From HGM11367 sp964600435 (lineage in GTDB: Bacteria > Bacillota > Clostridia > Christensenellales > UBA1242), in the NCBI GenBank assembly GCA_964600435.1, contig CAZRJB010000004.1, positions 1-64,000 of the forward strand: a DNA stretch of 64,000 nucleotides. Direction: 5' to 3'. Under the pieces are notes generated by a model. That model had not been told where the DNA came from and made no database searches. It was given only the letters and a program-made list of their open reading frames with translations. The first letter of the stretch is position 1. Each line of letters opens with the position of its first letter. The position numbers and the translations under genes were made by a program. Below, in pieces: positions 34,707-42,743 of the stretch.

Positions 34707-35187
34707 AAAAAACCACCTTTTCTTTGCTAATATCTAAATACCTTAACACTACACTGACCACCTCCGTTTTTATATTAATATTCGTATTTTCACCACTTAT
34801 GATTACGTTGCATAAATCGACATAAACAGCATCAACGACCATATTAATTTCAAAAATGTTTGCAGAAATTGAAACAACAACGCCATGTATTCCTTGTTCT
34901 GTTAAATCCTCGTTTATGCACTCCGTCCATTTGTCCAACTTTGCTTGGTTTACATTGTAAATATATGTGTCTTGAATCTCAAAATCTGTTTCAGAAAAAA
35001 TATCATCAATCAAAAACTCGCCCTTAAACAAATTAGGCAAAGGTAAAATCACAACCAAAGCAATTGCATATGAAAACACACTTTTAATACAACTTCCCAT
35101 TTTTCCATCCGGCATAATCAAATCCATTAAAACAGAAAGCAAACATATTCCTGCAATAGAAACAACCCATGAAGAAATAGCAGACAT
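34699..35187 (-). CDS. spoIIIAF: Stage III sporulation protein AF
   Basis: A 162-residue protein with two N-terminal membrane helices (about 5-24 and 32-48) and a small extracytoplasmic domain similar to SpoIIIAF. MDLIMPDGKMGSCIKSVFSYAIALVVILPL is the recognisable part. Component of the SpoIIIA channel in the mother-cell membrane. Confidence 0.9.
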   Translation of the reverse strand: MSAISSWVVSIAGICLLSVLMDLIMPDGKMGSCIKSVFSYAIALVVILPLPNLFKGEFLIDDIFSETDFEIQDTYIYNVNQAKLDKWTECINEDLTEQGIHGVVVSISANIFEINMVVDAVYVDLCNVIISGENTNINIKTEVVSVVLRYLDISKEKVVFYE

Positions 35188-35202
35188 TATTCTCTCCTTT
35201 AC

Positions 35203-36396
35203 CTAAAAAATATTTGCACTACACATAACCAACCCAATCATTAAAAAATACATAAAAGCAACACCAATAAGCAAAGCAACAAGCATTTGAATTGCTTTTG
35301 CAATGCTAGAAACAAAACTTGTAATTCTGTTATCAGCAATTGGTTCAAGAATTGAACTTGCCAACTTCATTAAAAAAGAAAAAACAATAATTTTAACAAT
35401 CGGCATCAGTACGCTTCCAAAAAGTAATATTAGCCCACCCACACCAACAGCATTTTTAATTAGCACACTAGAAACCATAATTAGACTAACACCGTCCGAC
35501 AAAAAACCACCAATTATTGGAACAGCACTTTTTATTGTGTATTTTGCCGTTTTAATAGAAATTGTATCAATGCTGCCAGCCATTATGCCTTGTATGGAAA
35601 CAAAAGACGAAAACAACATCAACACAATACCCATAATCCATTTAAAACATGAAGAAAAAAAGTCTGCAAATTTGTTAAACTTTATGTTTGTTGTTAGGTT
35701 TGATATTATTATAAAAACCAGCATAAATGTAAAAATTGGCATTAAAACATTAACAAACACAGAAATAACCGTTCCAGACAACATTGCCATTGCTGGTTGA
35801 TAAACACTAACCGACACATTACCGCTTAAAGCTGTTAATATTGTGAGCAACATTGGAAAAATAAGTTCCATTTGCACTTTAACATTACCAAGCGTGTTTG
35901 TTGTTGTAGCAAGTAGCTTTGACAACCAGACAACAACAATAACAACAACAGCACTATAACAAACAAAATGGATAACATCGTTCAAACTCTTGTTTTTTCC
36001 ACTATGAGATGCATTAACCATGCTGTATAGCACAGCAATGGCAATAATTATGCACACATATGGCAAAAAAGACAAAATATCTTCCAAAAACAAATTAAGA
36101 ATATATGACACAAAAGTGTTCGCATCAATTGAAATATTCCCGGAAATAATATCTTTGACTTTTTGAGAAAAACTATCACCACTTAAAACACTTGAATCAC
36201 TTACAATTTCTTGCATTATTTGGTCTAATTCGCTTGTGTCTAAACTGTTTAATTGACTATCTATGCTTTCAGACAATTTGCTTTCAGTTTCGGTTTGGAC
36301 AACAGAATTGTCAGCAGAAACATAAGCTCTATGCGTTGCAATAGGACTTGAGATAAACACAAAAAAAACTAAGAAGAAATATAATGCCTTTTTCAA
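35203..36396 (-). CDS. spoIIIAE: Stage III sporulation protein AE
   Basis: A 397-residue polytopic membrane protein with a signal peptide and about eight helices, the largest membrane subunit of the SpoIIIA complex. MLLTILTALSGNVSVSVYQPAM and VPIIGGFLSDGVSLIMVSSVLIKNAVG are family-typical. The start is a TTG at 36396, 6 nt after AGGGGA. Confidence 0.93.
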   Translation of the reverse strand: MKKALYFFLVFFVFISSPIATHRAYVSADNSVVQTETESKLSESIDSQLNSLDTSELDQIMQEIVSDSSVLSGDSFSQKVKDIISGNISIDANTFVSYILNLFLEDILSFLPYVCIIIAIAVLYSMVNASHSGKNKSLNDVIHFVCYSAVVVIVVVWLSKLLATTTNTLGNVKVQMELIFPMLLTILTALSGNVSVSVYQPAMAMLSGTVISVFVNVLMPIFTFMLVFIIISNLTTNIKFNKFADFFSSCFKWIMGIVLMLFSSFVSIQGIMAGSIDTISIKTAKYTIKSAVPIIGGFLSDGVSLIMVSSVLIKNAVGVGGLILLFGSVLMPIVKIIVFSFLMKLASSILEPIADNRITSFVSSIAKAIQMLVALLIGVAFMYFLMIGLVMCSANIF

Positions 36397-36406
36397 AGAA
36401 AATCCC

Positions 36407-36796
36407 CTATGGTAAAATTTCCATTATTATATCAATCAGACTTTTTATAATTGGCAAACTCAAAACCAAAATTGTAATTTTTCCAGCCAAATTAATAACA
36501 TCTGCAATGTTAGAGTTGCCAGCACTAGAACAAACACTTGAAGAAAATTCAATAACATAACCAACGCCAATAATTTTTAAAATGCACCCAAACAGCCCTG
36601 TGTTTAAACCTGTTTTTTGCGCAAACTCAGTCATTGTGCTAACAACGTCCATAAGCCCGTCCACACAAGAAAGCAAAACAATTATGGACCCAACAACACT
36701 AACCAAAATAGCAAGCTCTGGCTTTAAAGGTTTTATTATTAAATATGCAATTAGAGTTAAAAAACCAATGCCAACAATTTTAAATAATTCAGTCAC
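36407..36796 (-). CDS. spoIIIAD: Stage III sporulation protein AD
   Basis: A 129-residue membrane protein beginning TELFKIVGIGFLTLIAYLIIK. I choose the GTG at 36796, preceded by GAGGTG at good spacing; the longer frame to 36853 would overlap spoIIIAC and is not SpoIIIAD-like. Membrane subunit of the SpoIIIA channel. Confidence 0.92.
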   Translation of the reverse strand: MTELFKIVGIGFLTLIAYLIIKPLKPELAILVSVVGSIIVLLSCVDGLMDVVSTMTEFAQKTGLNTGLFGCILKIIGVGYVIEFSSSVCSSAGNSNIADVINLAGKITILVLSLPIIKSLIDIIMEILP

Positions 36797-36806
36797 GGCA
36801 AACACC

Positions 36807-37001
36807 TCACAAACCAAACATGGTTTTAACCGATTCAAACAATTGCGCCACAATATCTAGTACCATCATCAACACAACAACCACTCCCGCAAGTGTTGCA
36901 AATGTTGCCATATCATCTTTACCAGAATGTTTTAAAACTTGTGATATGACTGCTGTTAACAAACCAATTCCTGCAATTTTAATAATTAAATCGACCCCCA
37001 T
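36807..37001 (-). CDS. spoIIIAC: Stage III sporulation protein AC
   Basis: A 64-residue protein with two membrane helices: DLIIKIAGIGLLTAVISQVL, a KHSGKDDMA turn and the second helix. The length matches SpoIIIAC. Start at the ATG at 37001 after AAGGGGA. Confidence 0.93.
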   Translation of the reverse strand: MGVDLIIKIAGIGLLTAVISQVLKHSGKDDMATFATLAGVVVVLMMVLDIVAQLFESVKTMFGL

Positions 37002-37019
37002 AACAACCAATCCCCTTAT

Positions 37020-37517
37020 TTAGATAATAATTAAAGCCAAAAACAAACCCGCCAAAATTCCCAACTTTGTGTAAAGCGGACAATATTTTTCGCAATCAGA
37101 CTTTAACTTTTGGCAATAATTTTTAACAACTTCCATTCTTCCATTTATTATTTCAACCTGATTAAAAACATCCGTTTTGCCCAAATTTTTAAAAAAACTA
37201 TAAATATCATTTTTTTCTTTTTCATTTAATATCTTAATGTTTTTAAACAGCTCATCTCGTTTTAATTCTTGTTTGCCATTAATTACCAACTGATAGTTTT
37301 TTAACAATGTAACAAAATCCTTGTTGTTAATGTTTTCTATTGATACTTTTAAAATATCGTTGAGTTTGTTTGCTGAAAAGCCTATTTCAGATTTCAACAT
37401 TTCCAAAAACTCCAAATATGTAAAAAAGAAATTTCTGTGTTGCTTGTATGTGTTACTCACTCCAAACCCCACAGCACCACACAGAATAACCAAAAGAATT
37501 ATCAAAACCAATTTCAT
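37020..37517 (-). CDS. spoIIIAB: Stage III sporulation protein AB
   Basis: A 165-residue protein with membrane helices at both ends and a helical cytoplasmic middle; FFTYLEFLEMLKSEIGFSANKL and LGKTDVFNQVEI are recognisable. SpoIIIAB resembles type II secretion GspF-like components. Its ATG overlaps the spoIIIAA stop by 4 nt. Confidence 0.92.
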   Translation of the reverse strand: MKLVLIILLVILCGAVGFGVSNTYKQHRNFFFTYLEFLEMLKSEIGFSANKLNDILKVSIENINNKDFVTLLKNYQLVINGKQELKRDELFKNIKILNEKEKNDIYSFFKNLGKTDVFNQVEIINGRMEVVKNYCQKLKSDCEKYCPLYTKLGILAGLFLALIII

Positions 37518-38431
37518 AATCTTGCTCCATAAATTCTAGTTAAATTTTCTCTATAAACTCCTGAAATTGTACCAACCCCATTTTCTTTTGATAAAACAAT
37601 TATCCTTTTAAAAACTTTTTGTTCTAACATGTTTTTAAATGCATTTTTTTGTTTCAAATCTTCAATTCCCAAAGCATGCATTGTTGCAATAATTTTAACA
37701 CCACATGTCACAGCATACTCAATGGCTTTAAAGTCTTCAGCATCACCTAACTCGTCTGTAACAATTATGTCAGGTGACATGCTCCTTATTCCCAATAAAA
37801 AAGATTCTTTCTTGTTTAAAAACGATATAGAATCATAAAAATTACTACCAATAAAGTTAGATTCATTGCCACATGTTATTTCACCACGTTCATCAGCAAT
37901 AAAAATGTTATATGGGTAGTTATGGTTAGAAAATTGAAAAATTAAATCTCTTAGCATTGTTGTTTTTCCTGCACCTGGCGGAGAAATTATTAGTGTGTTA
38001 TTAATCTCGCCATTATTTAACACATCATCAAAAATTGGCAATGAAACATTTCTTATTGCATGCGGTATTCTAATGCAAACGGATGTAAAGTTTTTTATTG
38101 TTTTGACATCACCATCCAAAACAACCTCTCCACATATTCCAATCCTTATACCACCGTCAACCATTAAAAACCCTTTTTTTATTTGTTCGTTAACTGAATA
38201 TATTGAAAAATTGCTTGCTCTAAAAACAATGTCATTAATTAAATCTGCATCCGCAAAAATAGCCTGAGATATGTTTGAACATATCCCATTATTGCTTAAA
38301 TAATATATTTTAGTGTTACAAATAACACAAATTGGCTTATCTTTTCTAAATCGAATCTCATTAACTTCAGATTCTGACATTTTTGCAAAAAGCGCATTAT
38401 ATATGCTGTTGGTTACAATATCTTTTAACAT
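37514..38431 (-). CDS. spoIIIAA: Stage III sporulation protein AA, channel ATPase
   Basis: A 305-residue AAA-type secretion ATPase. Walker A is SPPGAGKTTMLRDLIF, Walker B is in SPDIIVTDELG, and NIFIADERGEITC is diagnostic. It probably powers the SpoIIIA-SpoIIQ complex. The ATG at 38431 follows AAGGGA; the upstream in-frame extension to 38473 has no ribosome site. First gene of the eight-gene operon. Confidence 0.95.
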   Translation of the reverse strand: MLKDIVTNSIYNALFAKMSESEVNEIRFRKDKPICVICNTKIYYLSNNGICSNISQAIFADADLINDIVFRASNFSIYSVNEQIKKGFLMVDGGIRIGICGEVVLDGDVKTIKNFTSVCIRIPHAIRNVSLPIFDDVLNNGEINNTLIISPPGAGKTTMLRDLIFQFSNHNYPYNIFIADERGEITCGNESNFIGSNFYDSISFLNKKESFLLGIRSMSPDIIVTDELGDAEDFKAIEYAVTCGVKIIATMHALGIEDLKQKNAFKNMLEQKVFKRIIVLSKENGVGTISGVYRENLTRIYGARL

Positions 38432-38532
38432 GATTTTCCCTTTTTTAATATTTATACTGCTACTTTTAGACAAAATACTTATTCAACAAAAATACAAAAA
38501 AAATGACACAAGCAATATCTGCTTGTGCACCA

Positions 38533-38560
38533 TAAAAAAAGAGTTTGAACTCTTTTTTTT
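38533..38560 (-). terminator. Bidirectional terminator between efp and spoIIIA
   Basis: AAAAAAAGAGT / ACTCTTTTTTTT with a 4-nt loop gives a hairpin with T runs in both directions. It ends the efp transcript on the minus strand before the spoIIIA operon begins. Confidence 0.78.
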
Positions 38561-38616
38561 GCATTATTAAATCTAAACAAAACCAATTTGAAGTTTTGTA
38601 ACTATAAGCCTTGATT

Positions 38617-39177
38617 TTATTTAATTCTTTCCATATATGAACCGTCTCGTGTGTCGATTCTTATTATTTCACCTTGGTTAACAAACAAAGGAACTCTGAT
38701 TTCGTACCCTGTTTCAAGTTTTGCAGGTTTATAACCTGCTTTTGATGTGTCACCTTGAATTCCTGGTTCTGTTTCAGTAACTTGAAGTTCTACAAATGTT
38801 GGAGGCAAAACACTGAACGCATTGCCTTTATAGAATTGAATTGTTGCATTCATGTTTTCTTTCATGAAATTCATAGCACCTTCAACTTGAGACTTGTTTA
38901 AAGGAATTTGGTCGTATGTTTCTAAATCCATAAAATAATACAAGTCACCTTCGTTATATAAATATTGCATTTCTTTTCTTTCTATAACTGCAACTTGGAA
39001 TTTGTCTGTTGGGTTGAAAGTTCTTTCCAAAACTTGTCCTGTTACAACGTTTTTTATTGTTGTTCTAACAAATGGAGAACCCTTTCCTGGTTTAACATGC
39101 AAAAACTCTACAACCACAAAAACGTTTCCTTCATATTCAAAAGTTACACCTTTTCTAAAATCACCTGCTGTTATCAT
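38617..39177 (-). CDS. efp: Elongation factor P
   Basis: A 186-residue EF-P with three beta-barrel domains. The N-terminal MITAGDFRKGVTFEYEGNVF and VKPGKGSPFVRTTIKNV place the modification-loop Lys near residue 32. The C-terminal signature region is KAGYKPAKLETGYEIRVPLFVN. It relieves ribosome stalling at polyproline. AAGGAG precedes the ATG; monocistronic, with its own promoter and terminator. In spore formers it often lies just upstream of spoIIIA. Confidence 0.96.
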   Translation of the reverse strand: MITAGDFRKGVTFEYEGNVFVVVEFLHVKPGKGSPFVRTTIKNVVTGQVLERTFNPTDKFQVAVIERKEMQYLYNEGDLYYFMDLETYDQIPLNKSQVEGAMNFMKENMNATIQFYKGNAFSVLPPTFVELQVTETEPGIQGDTSKAGYKPAKLETGYEIRVPLFVNQGEIIRIDTRDGSYMERIK

Positions 39178-39285
39178 TAAATACTACTCCTTATTTTTTT
39201 CTAAATTAATTAAATGGTCAAACATTAACCATTTTTCAAAACACATTTTGTTTGCATTAACAAACCAAATTTAAATGTTCAGTTT

Positions 39286-39314
39286 ATAATATCACATAAA
39301 TTAAAATATGTCTA
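39286..39314 (-). promoter_or_regulatory. Probable efp promoter
   Basis: On the minus strand TAGACA (39314-39309), a 17-bp spacer ending TGA and TATTAT (39291-39286), an extended -10. This gives a leader of about 100 nt containing a short inverted repeat AATGGT / ACCATT (39212-39232). Confidence 0.55.
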
Positions 39315-39321
39315 CTATTTT

Positions 39322-39894
39322 TTAGTAATCATGCCCAGAAAACAGAACAAAACCATCTTTTGTATAACGCCTTAACGTTTTTATGCTAGAAAGAATGTCT
39401 CTAAAATTTCCACCATACAAATCCGTTCTGCCATAACCATGCTCAAAAAGAGTATCTCCAGCAAATAGATTGTTTTCAACAATGTAAGAGACTCCACCTT
39501 TTGTGTGTCCAGGTGTTGCAACAACTTTAACACACAAAGAACCAAAAACAAATTCAGAAACTTTGATTGCATCAAAAACAACATCTGGAACAAAGTTTTC
39601 AAACTCCACACCAAAATCTTTTGAGCTATTATAAATATTGTTTTCACACATTTCAGAGTCTAAAGTTGAAACATAAATTTTATAGCCTAAGTTTTGCAAT
39701 TTTTTGCAAGATAAAGCATGGTCAAAATGCCCATGAGTTAACAAAACAGCATGAACTTTTAAGTTTTTTAAAGCATTCTCTATAGATATATAATTTGAAC
39801 CAGGGTCAATAACAACTGCATCCAACATATCATTAAAAACAACATATGTGTTTTCGTCACAAACATCGTTGCGGATTTTGTTAACTGAAATCAT
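39322..39894 (-). CDS. Metallo-beta-lactamase fold hydrolase (glyoxalase II-like)
   Basis: A 190-residue MBL-fold protein. The zinc motif THGHFDHA is at about residues 53-60, a further ligand is in VVATPGHTKGGV, and GDTLFEHGYGRTDL and the final SGHDY complete the site. It lacks the C-terminal helical domain of true glyoxalase II, as is usual for the small Firmicutes YqgX-like group. It overlaps the endonuclease-IV-like gene by 14 nt. Substrate unknown. Confidence 0.88.
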   Translation of the reverse strand: MISVNKIRNDVCDENTYVVFNDMLDAVVIDPGSNYISIENALKNLKVHAVLLTHGHFDHALSCKKLQNLGYKIYVSTLDSEMCENNIYNSSKDFGVEFENFVPDVVFDAIKVSEFVFGSLCVKVVATPGHTKGGVSYIVENNLFAGDTLFEHGYGRTDLYGGNFRDILSSIKTLRRYTKDGFVLFSGHDY

Positions 39895-40735
39895 AAAGCT
39901 CCTTTAGTTTGATTGCATCTTCCATCATTTTCTCTTTAGATTCGCTAATAATGGTGGGAGTTAAAGAATATTCCTTAATAACTTTAACCAAAGGCTCAAA
40001 CTCTGGGCCATAAATTGAATCATCTAAATTTAAGTGCTTTATTTCTCCCTTGGTAGAAAATTCTATTTTGCTAAAATGAATATGGCAATTCTTAGTTTTA
40101 TTCTCACCTAATTTTTCAAAAGAATAGTCAAAAATTCTTTTGTAGTCGTCAGCAGTTTTTAAACCACCCTGCATAACACAATTAATATGTCCAAAATCAA
40201 ATGTTGGAACAAGAATTTTATCTTTTGTGCAAAAATTAATAATTTCCTTATATGTTCCAATTTGCATAAACTTACCCATTGTTTCTGGACAAACATTAGC
40301 ATAATTTAAATTATTATCATAAATAATTTGCAAACACTCGTCCAGTCTTTTATATGTTAGCACCAACGCTTGGTTTCTATCAAGTTTGCCACAAGAAGCA
40401 AGATGAACAACCAAATCTCTGCCACCCATTAAATGCAAATATTTTAAACTGTTTTTTATATATTCAAAAGATTTTTGTGCCATGCTTTGGTCAGGATTTG
40501 CCAAATTTATGTAATATGGTGCATGAACACTAACCAAAACACCATACTTTTGAGCATTTTCACCTAAAACTTTTGCGGTTTCTTCCGACATTGTAAACCC
40601 TCGGCCAAAAGAGTATTCATAAGCCAAAAGTCCATTTTCTGAACAAAACTTTGGCGCATCAATGCTTTTTGAATAACCATGGTCGTAAAATATTTTACTG
40701 TTGCCTGACGGACCAAATCTGATTATGTTTTCCAT
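39881..40735 (-). CDS. TIM-barrel protein of the endonuclease IV family
   Basis: A 284-residue AP-endonuclease-2-like protein. The metal ligands appear in order: VSVHAPYYINLA (His), LVVHLASCGK (His), VCPETMG (Glu), TFDFGHIN (Asp, His), HIHFSKI (His) and TIISES (Glu). True endonuclease IV (Nfo) cleaves abasic sites; this protein shares the set but is divergent in sequence, so a DNA repair role is likely but not certain. Coupled to the MBL gene and 16 nt from truB. Confidence 0.83.
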   Translation of the reverse strand: MENIIRFGPSGNSKIFYDHGYSKSIDAPKFCSENGLLAYEYSFGRGFTMSEETAKVLGENAQKYGVLVSVHAPYYINLANPDQSMAQKSFEYIKNSLKYLHLMGGRDLVVHLASCGKLDRNQALVLTYKRLDECLQIIYDNNLNYANVCPETMGKFMQIGTYKEIINFCTKDKILVPTFDFGHINCVMQGGLKTADDYKRIFDYSFEKLGENKTKNCHIHFSKIEFSTKGEIKHLNLDDSIYGPEFEPLVKVIKEYSLTPTIISESKEKMMEDAIKLKELYDFS

Positions 40736-40751
40736 GTTTATAATTTCCTTT

Positions 40752-41423
40752 TTATACTTCTAAAAAACTAAAGTTGCCATTTTCAACATCTTCTAAAGTA
40801 CAAGAATCTAAAATGTTAAAATTGCAACATTTTGTACGTATAATACTAACCATTGTACCATATGTTGACATACTGTGTGCCAAATCTCTACACAAGCTTC
40901 TTATATATGTACCACTTGAACATGTGATTTCAAACTGAAAATTATTGTTTTCAAAACACCTAACAAGTTTTAAATTATAAACTTCAATTTCTTTTGGCAA
41001 CAATTTTAAATCTCCACCTTGCCTTGCAACATCACATGCTTTTTTGCCATCAACCTTTTTTGCGGAATAAAGTGGTGGCATTTGATTTTGTTTTCCTATA
41101 AACTTATTAATGTGTTGATTTATTAGTTCAGGAGTTACAACAACATCATTGCTGTTCACAACAACACCTTCACTATCCAAAGTGTCGGTTTCGTAGCCAA
41201 AATGAAAAACAGCCACATAGGTTTTATTCTTATTAAGATATTCTTCGAAAAGTTTTGTTCCTTTATTCACACCAACAAGCAAAACACCTGTTCCATATGG
41301 GTCCAATGTTCCCATGTGCCCTGCTTTTTTTATGCCTAGTGCTCTAGCAACTTTTTTTACTGCCAAAAAAGACGACATACCTGTTGGTTTGTTTAAATTA
41401 ATTATTGCATTTTTATCAAACAT
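40752..41423 (-). CDS. truB: tRNA pseudouridine-55 synthase
   Basis: A 223-residue short TruB. INLNKPTGMSSFLAVKKV and GHMGTLDPYGTGVLLVGVN include the catalytic Asp; GKQNQMPPLYSAKKVDGKKA and CSSGTYIRSLCRDLA are further motifs. The C-terminal PUA domain is missing or reduced. It forms pseudouridine in the tRNA T-loop. The usual next gene ribF is absent here. Confidence 0.94.
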   Translation of the reverse strand: MFDKNAIINLNKPTGMSSFLAVKKVARALGIKKAGHMGTLDPYGTGVLLVGVNKGTKLFEEYLNKNKTYVAVFHFGYETDTLDSEGVVVNSNDVVVTPELINQHINKFIGKQNQMPPLYSAKKVDGKKACDVARQGGDLKLLPKEIEVYNLKLVRCFENNNFQFEITCSSGTYIRSLCRDLAHSMSTYGTMVSIIRTKCCNFNILDSCTLEDVENGNFSFLEV

Positions 41424-41424
41424 A

Positions 41425-42372
41425 TTATTCCTTTATTTGTTTTAAACATTCTTCAAAAATTATTTTAGCATGCTTTACAGGTGCGCCAATAAACATTCCA
41501 CCAGATGCCTGCTTGTGCCCTCCACCGTCAACTATTTTTGCCACTGAAGAAACATCATAACCTTCTTTGCATCGCAACGACACAGTGTAAACATTTTTTT
41601 CTTTTTGTTTTATAACAAAAGCAAACAAATTATTGTCAATGTTTAATAACTCATTAACAAAACTAGGGCAATCGTCAACCCCTGCTTCCTTAAACATTTT
41701 TTTTGTAAAAATCATATAGGCAATTCTATTTTTAATTACCATATTTTGATAACCAACTTGTTTTAGTTTTATTTGTTGACTTGTTTGATGTTTTTGAATA
41801 AGAAAATTAACCTTACAATTGTCAGCGCCCAAAACTAGGCATTCTCTAGCAACAAAAAATGAATTCTCTGTTGTGTTATCATTTAAAAAACAGTTTGTGT
41901 CTCCGACAACCCCAGCATATATCAAAGTTGCTATTTCTGGCGATATTGTTACACCTATATTTTTTGCAAGACTAAATATAATTTCGCTACAACTTGACAT
42001 TTTGTCATCTACATATGTTTCTGAGCCAATTAAATCTCTTGATGAATGATGATCTATAACAATAGTGTTTGAAAATTGTAAAACTTGCTCTGAATATTTT
42101 CCAAGGAGTTTTCCTTTTCCAACATCTACCACAACAACTGTGTCAAAATCTGCAGAATTAAAATCGCCATTAATCTCTTCAGAAAAAGCATACAACTCGT
42201 TTAAATCGTCATCTAATTTTTTGCAATCGACAAACATTTTTGTTTTTTTGTTCAATTGTCTCAAAATGCAAGAAAGAGCAGCCATACTGCTCAAACAATC
42301 CGGATCTGGTGACATATGCGCAAATATTGCTACTCTTTTGCTATTTTTTAATTTTTTAATTATCTTCTTCAT
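41425..42372 (-). CDS. nrnA: DHH family phosphoesterase (NrnA, oligoribonuclease/pAp phosphatase)
   Basis: A 315-residue DHH/DHHA1 protein. FAHMSPDPDCLSSMAAL, VVVDVG, VIDHHSSRD and VVGDTNCF supply the metal ligands, and the C-terminal GGGHKQASGG is the DHHA1 RNA-binding motif. NrnA removes short oligonucleotides and pAp. Positioned between rbfA and truB as in Bacillus. Confidence 0.94.
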   Translation of the reverse strand: MKKIIKKLKNSKRVAIFAHMSPDPDCLSSMAALSCILRQLNKKTKMFVDCKKLDDDLNELYAFSEEINGDFNSADFDTVVVVDVGKGKLLGKYSEQVLQFSNTIVIDHHSSRDLIGSETYVDDKMSSCSEIIFSLAKNIGVTISPEIATLIYAGVVGDTNCFLNDNTTENSFFVARECLVLGADNCKVNFLIQKHQTSQQIKLKQVGYQNMVIKNRIAYMIFTKKMFKEAGVDDCPSFVNELLNIDNNLFAFVIKQKEKNVYTVSLRCKEGYDVSSVAKIVDGGGHKQASGGMFIGAPVKHAKIIFEECLKQIKE

Positions 42373-42391
42373 TTTAAATTCCTAAACTAAT

Positions 42392-42742
42392 TTAATCTTT
42401 TGGAATATTTAATTTTTTTAAAATTGAATCTATTCTTTCGCTGTTTTCTTCGCCCAAATCAATAATAAATTCAAGTTCGGGAGCATATGGAAGTTTTACC
42501 ATTTTTAAAAGTTCTTTTTTTATATGACCTTCAATTTTTTGCAACAGTTTTTGGATTTCTGTCTTGTTACCATTTAAACAACTAAAATACACCTTGCAAT
42601 ATCTAAAATCAACAGAAGTATTTACACTAGAGATGGTTATAAAACACCCCTGAAGCCTTGGGTCATTAACTTTTTCACGCAAAATAACAACCAAAGCCTT
42701 AGCAATTTCCATATTTGTTCGCTCTTGACGAATATTTCCCAT
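42392..42742 (-). CDS. rbfA: Ribosome-binding factor A
   Basis: A 116-residue KH-type protein: QERTNMEIAKALVVILREKVNDPRL, ISSVNTSVDFRYCKVYFSCL and PELEFIIDLGEENSERIDSIL. It matures the 16S rRNA 5' end on the 30S subunit. One nucleotide separates it from infB. Confidence 0.95.
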   Translation of the reverse strand: MGNIRQERTNMEIAKALVVILREKVNDPRLQGCFITISSVNTSVDFRYCKVYFSCLNGNKTEIQKLLQKIEGHIKKELLKMVKLPYAPELEFIIDLGEENSERIDSILKKLNIPKD

Positions 42743-42743
42743 G